Shown here piece after piece: positions 39,769 to 43,006 of a stretch of DNA of 43,006 nucleotides. The notes under the pieces are model-generated. The model was not told the DNA's origin. It worked only from the letters and a program-made list of their open reading frames with translations, and did no database searches. The stretch is from positions 1 through 43,006 of the forward strand of contig JAFGHS010000102.1 of NCBI GenBank assembly GCA_016930075.1. Reading direction: 5' to 3'. Both the position numbers and the translations under genes were made by a program. This DNA comes from Deltaproteobacteria bacterium (GTDB lineage: Bacteria > Desulfobacterota > Syntrophia > Syntrophales > JAFGHS01). The stretch's first letter is position 1. The number at the start of each line of letters is the position of its first letter.

Positions 39769-40965
39769 TTATCCCTTCAACCTTGCCGCGATGGTTTTGC
39801 CCAAGTCGCGGCACTGGGCCAGAATATCCGGCGTCGGCACATTTTTCGCTCTGATGGCTTCACCGACCAGTTCGACCTTCATCTCCGTCAGGGTATCCTG
39901 AATCTGGCGGATGGCCTCGCCGCTCCACCCGTAGGAACCGAAGGCTGCGCCGATCAGGTTCTGGGGTTTGAGCCCCTTGACATACGTCATGACGTCGGCA
40001 ACCTTGGGGAGCATGTTGTTGTTGAGCGTTGCCGATCCGACGATCAGGGCCCCCGCTTCGAGGAGTTCATAAATGATGTCGCTCCGGTAAGACGCTTCCA
40101 TATTCAGCAATACGTATGACGCACCGCCTGCCGAAAGTCCCTCACAGATGGCCCCGGCCATCTTTTCCGTGCTCTTCCACATGGTTCCGTAGGTCACAAC
40201 GGCCTTGGCCGTCGGCTTCTGGGCCGCCCATTTGGCATACCAATCGATGATACTTTTCTTATCCGTCCGCCAGATGGGGCCATGATCGGGGGCAATGATC
40301 TTGAACGTCAGTCCCGACGCGGCCACTTTCCCGATGAGTTTGGCGATCAGGGCCGAATAAGGCAAAAGGATATTGGCGTAATAGTATCCCGCCTCAAAAT
40401 GTAAAACGGCCGGATCGATCTCGTCGTCGAACCGCTTGGCTGATGCGAGGTGCATGCCGAAGGCGTCCTGGGAAAACAGGAGTTCCTCCTCCATCAGATA
40501 GGAAAACATGCTGTCCGGCCAATGGAGCATCCGGGTTTCCATGAACTGAAGCGTCATGTCGCCGAGGCTCAATTGCTCTCCGTCCTTGACGGGCGTAATC
40601 TCCTGATTGAACGAAAAATGCTCCCGAAGGGTTTTCGCGCCTATGGCGGAGGCGAAGACCTTCTCCGGTTTGACGGCATCCATCGTTTCGGACAGACAGC
40701 CCGAATGGTCCATCTCCGAATGGTTTGAAACAATATAGGCAATCTTTTGCGGGTCGATGACGGAGGCGATGCGCTGCATCATTTCCTCTTTGAACGGCGC
40801 CTTCACCGTGTCGATCAAGGTGATTTTGTCTGCCACAATGAGATAGGCGTTGTACGTGCTCCCCTTCCTCGTCGTATAGCCGTGGAAATCCCTTAAATTC
40901 CAGTCTACGGCGCCGACCCAATAGACCTTGTCGGTGATTTTTACCGCGTTGTATACGCTGTTCAT
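39769..40965 (-). CDS. fprA: Flavodiiron protein (A-type flavoprotein, rubredoxin:oxygen/NO reductase)
   Basis: 398 residues. The metallo-beta-lactamase-like diiron domain (1-250) keeps NHSEMDHSG (His82, Glu84, Asp86, His87), MLHWPDSMFSYL, SQDAFGMHLAS and APDHGPIW, giving a full set of iron ligands. The flavodoxin domain (about 255-398) has the FMN loop VTYGTMWKSTEKM. It reduces oxygen to water or NO to N2O with electrons from rubredoxin, whose gene follows. The AAAGGAGC SD supports the ATG at 40965. It lies 17 bases after iorB, so the set may be one operon. Confidence 0.95.
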   Translation of the reverse strand: MNSVYNAVKITDKVYWVGAVDWNLRDFHGYTTRKGSTYNAYLIVADKITLIDTVKAPFKEEMMQRIASVIDPQKIAYIVSNHSEMDHSGCLSETMDAVKPEKVFASAIGAKTLREHFSFNQEITPVKDGEQLSLGDMTLQFMETRMLHWPDSMFSYLMEEELLFSQDAFGMHLASAKRFDDEIDPAVLHFEAGYYYANILLPYSALIAKLIGKVAASGLTFKIIAPDHGPIWRTDKKSIIDWYAKWAAQKPTAKAVVTYGTMWKSTEKMAGAICEGLSAGGASYVLLNMEASYRSDIIYELLEAGALIVGSATLNNNMLPKVADVMTYVKGLKPQNLIGAAFGSYGWSGEAIRQIQDTLTEMKVELVGEAIRAKNVPTPDILAQCRDLGKTIAARLKG

Positions 40966-40982
40966 TCTATCTGCTCCTTTTG

Positions 40983-41603
40983 TTATGTTGTTACTTTGGC
41001 CACCCCAAGATCAAACGCCTTCAAATTCATCTCCACCGTTCCTGCCGGCAGATTCTCCTTGATGACCTCCGTGAAATCTTCCCGGTCCACAGGCAGGACG
41101 CCGATCCCCGCTACCGCCCCGATCATGATGATATTTCCTAAAATGGGATTGCCCATCCTGATAGCCTCTTCCGTCGCATCGACAAACCAGGCGCGGGCGG
41201 AAAGATCCCTGACGGCATCCTGAATTTCCTCAATGGAAGGATACGTCAATTCACCCGAAATGACGCCCACCGGATAGATGGGGCGCGTATTGGTCAAAAC
41301 CTGGACATCCGGGTTCCCGTAAGTCGTCAAGACGCGGATGGCCTCGATCGGCTCGAGGGTGACGACAATGTCCGCCTTGCCTTTCGGTATCTGGGGGCTC
41401 CAGGCGGCGTTAGCAGAAATACGGATATGGCTCATCACCGAACCGCCCCGCTGCGACGCCCCGAAGGTCTCGCCGATGGTGATCTGAAAACCTCTGCGGA
41501 CGAGCATGTTGGCCAACACGCGGGAGGCCATGACATTTCCCTGGCCGCCGACGCCGGTGATGATCACGCTGTATGGGTCTTTAGGCAGTTTCGTGTTTCC
41601 CAT
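40983..41603 (-). CDS. iorB: Indolepyruvate ferredoxin oxidoreductase beta subunit
   Basis: 206 residues, the gamma/beta-type domain of 2-oxoacid:ferredoxin oxidoreductases: SVIITGVGGQGNVMASRVLA (12-31), ETFGASQRGGSVMSHIRIS and a C-terminal NLKAFDLGVA. With IorA it decarboxylates aryl pyruvates such as indolepyruvate to acyl-CoA with reduction of ferredoxin, or runs in reverse in syntrophs. The AAAGGAGG SD lies inside the iorA 3' end, and only three bases separate the genes. Confidence 0.92.
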   Translation of the reverse strand: MGNTKLPKDPYSVIITGVGGQGNVMASRVLANMLVRRGFQITIGETFGASQRGGSVMSHIRISANAAWSPQIPKGKADIVVTLEPIEAIRVLTTYGNPDVQVLTNTRPIYPVGVISGELTYPSIEEIQDAVRDLSARAWFVDATEEAIRMGNPILGNIIMIGAVAGIGVLPVDREDFTEVIKENLPAGTVEMNLKAFDLGVAKVTT

Positions 41604-41606
41604 GGC

Positions 41607-43006
41607 TCAGGCCACCTCCTTTCTGATAATGGCTTCCTGTGGACAGATGTAAGAGCAGACGCCGCAGCCGGCGCACAAAACGTCGTCGATCACAGCCGTC
41701 TTTTTGTCCTTGTCCCAGAAGAGGCCGGGACAACGCAAAATTCTTGTACAAAGGCGATTGCAGCCGCACTCCTCACCGATGCAGCGCGTTTCATCGACAT
41801 GCATCTCAAAATATTTTTTCGCTTTTCTTTCCGGAGAGAGGGCGCATTTCTGTCTGAGGATCAAGACCTTGGCGCCTTCCTTGTCTTCCATCAATTCATT
41901 CAGGGTCTCCTGGGTTTCCTTCAGATTGAAAGGGTCCCGGATCTCCACGCGGGCGCCGATGGCCCGGCAGATCCCGGCCACATCGACAGCCGGCACCTCG
42001 TCGCCCATGGCGCTCACCGTCAGGCCGGGATGGGGCTGAAAACCCGTCATGGCCGTGCCGCTGTTATCCAGGACGACCATAATAATATTCGATTTATGGT
42101 GGACGGCATTGACCAGGGCCGGCATGGCGGCATGGTAGAAAGTCGAATCGCCGCAAACGGACAGGACCGGCTGATCCATGCCGAATTGGGCGAGCTTGCC
42201 GAAACCGCTGGCGATCCCCGTGCCCGATCCCATGGAATGGACGGTCTTTAGCGTCATGAATCCCGTGGGCAGCATGGCCATAGTGTAACAGCCGATGTCG
42301 CCGCAGACGAATCCCCGACGGTTGTCCAGTTGCAGGGCATTATGGATGCTCCAGAAAGACGCCCGGTGCGGACATCCGGGACAGAAGGTCTGCTCCCGGT
42401 TCGGCGCCCGCGCGAAGCTGAGTAACTGGGCTTTCTTCTCGTAGTCCTCCGGCATGGCGACATAGGTCATGTTCAGGATTTTACACAGGGCGCCCACGAC
42501 AAAATCAGGATTCAACTCGCCCGCCATGGGAAGCGTGCCGTCATTCTTGCCATAGAACGTCTTTGCACCAATACCTTTGGCCTGTTCGGCGGCAATGACT
42601 TTGACATTTTCTTCCAGGAAGGGCAGGACTTCTTCTACAATCAGGATTTGGTCCGTCACGGCGAGATATTTCGTCAGGAGACGCGGCGGCAGGGGCCAGG
42701 TTGTGCCGATTTTCAGGATGCCGACCCGCTCCTTTAATCCGAGAAGCTGAATCGCCTCCCGGCTGTAAAGGGTGCAGGCGCTGCTCGTGATGATGAGCAA
42801 TTCCGGTTTCTCAGGCCCCTCATACGTATTGTAGGGACTCTCCTCGAACATCTCACGGACCTTTTTGATCTTTCCCTGTTGCTCCATATGACGGAAAACG
42901 ACAGGCGCGCTTGATACGAGGCCTTCCATGGGGTCAAGAAGAAAACCGTTGTAGCGAAACTCCGCGTGATTGTCCGTCGGCGGCAGCTTGCCGGTCCGGA
43001 CATTGC
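41607..43006 (-). CDS. iorA: Indolepyruvate ferredoxin oxidoreductase alpha subunit (5' end outside window)
   Basis: About 466 C-terminal residues are present; the frame is open through base 43006 (upstream part reads TGKLPPTDNHAEFRYNGFLL), so the Met at 42929 is internal. The thiamine-diphosphate domain has FCPGCPHRASFW, FVCGDIGCYTMAMLP, SVCGDSTFYHAAMPALVNA and DNSGTAMTGFQPHPG. The C-terminus carries a ferredoxin-like part with CGCNRLC and CAGCGVCSYICPQEAI, for 4Fe-4S clusters. The missing N-terminus should hold the 2-oxoacid oxidoreductase alpha domain (family length about 600-650). Confidence 0.94.
   Translation of the reverse strand, partial: NVRTGKLPPTDNHAEFRYNGFLLDPMEGLVSSAPVVFRHMEQQGKIKKVREMFEESPYNTYEGPEKPELLIITSSACTLYSREAIQLLGLKERVGILKIGTTWPLPPRLLTKYLAVTDQILIVEEVLPFLEENVKVIAAEQAKGIGAKTFYGKNDGTLPMAGELNPDFVVGALCKILNMTYVAMPEDYEKKAQLLSFARAPNREQTFCPGCPHRASFWSIHNALQLDNRRGFVCGDIGCYTMAMLPTGFMTLKTVHSMGSGTGIASGFGKLAQFGMDQPVLSVCGDSTFYHAAMPALVNAVHHKSNIIMVVLDNSGTAMTGFQPHPGLTVSAMGDEVPAVDVAGICRAIGARVEIRDPFNLKETQETLNELMEDKEGAKVLILRQKCALSPERKAKKYFEMHVDETRCIGEECGCNRLCTRILRCPGLFWDKDKKTAVIDDVLCAGCGVCSYICPQEAIIRKEVA

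Noticed and set aside
41427-42251. 274-codon open frame on the plus strand
   Set aside because: Antisense to iorB/iorA; His/Arg-rich composition typical of a shadow frame.
1-43006. tRNA, rRNA, CRISPR arrays, prophage or transposase genes
   Set aside because: No cloverleaf, spaced direct-repeat array or matching protein was found on either strand by reading; short RNA genes without strong sequence signature could still be missed.

Overview
The window looks like chromosome from a strictly anaerobic, Gram-negative bacterium of the deltaproteobacterial (Desulfobacterota) type, most like the syntrophic Syntrophus/Smithella group. This rests on gene content, not on a marker gene: a complete type II secretion operon (outer membrane present), a flavodiiron protein with rubredoxin and rubrerythrin, ferredoxin-linked indolepyruvate oxidoreductase, acyl-CoA ligase and CoA-transferase genes beside an ABC importer, and a probable selenoprotein. 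No rRNA, tRNA, CRISPR array, phage gene or transposase gene was found.

Layout. 1-3100 (+): a YchF-like GTPase relative with degenerate G motifs, then a lipoprotein 5'-nucleotidase. 3230-17160 (-): one type II secretion operon, transcribed gspF-G-H-I-J-K-L-M-N-C-A-(GspB-like TPR)-D-E, with many start/stop overlaps. A 760-base divergent region (17161-17921) separates it from a (+) import operon: binding protein, two LivH/LivM-type permeases, an acyl-CoA/AMP ligase and two LivG/LivF-type ATPases (17922-24594). Next are a two-subunit CoA-transferase (24888-26840) and a DUF401 membrane protein. mutM (-) follows and overlaps the end of the DUF401 gene.

29195-34340 (+): a class I aminotransferase, then a tight cluster of a lysine 2,3-aminomutase-like radical SAM enzyme, two D-Ala-D-Ala-ligase-like ATP-grasp enzymes and a GNAT acetyltransferase. 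This reads like a small pathway that makes and ligates a beta-amino acid; I cannot name its product. 34469-37054 holds a PhoU-like protein and a small lipoprotein (+), then yggS and maf (-). 37419-37727 (+) is a small exported heavy-metal-associated-domain protein in which an in-frame TGA replaces the second cysteine of the metal motif (C-M-A-U), with a bacterial SECIS-like hairpin just downstream. It is the most interesting single gene here. 37737-43006 (-) carries manC, rubrerythrin, a 52-residue rubredoxin, a flavodiiron protein and iorB/iorA, with iorA running off the window.

How genes work together: rubredoxin is the usual electron donor to the flavodiiron protein, so with rubrerythrin they form an oxygen/peroxide defence set. 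The ligase inside the importer operon and the CoA-transferase just after it suggest uptake and CoA activation of a carboxylic acid. Intergenic gaps from about 35 kb onward hold at least four different palindromic repeat elements, one a perfect 27-bp inverted repeat.
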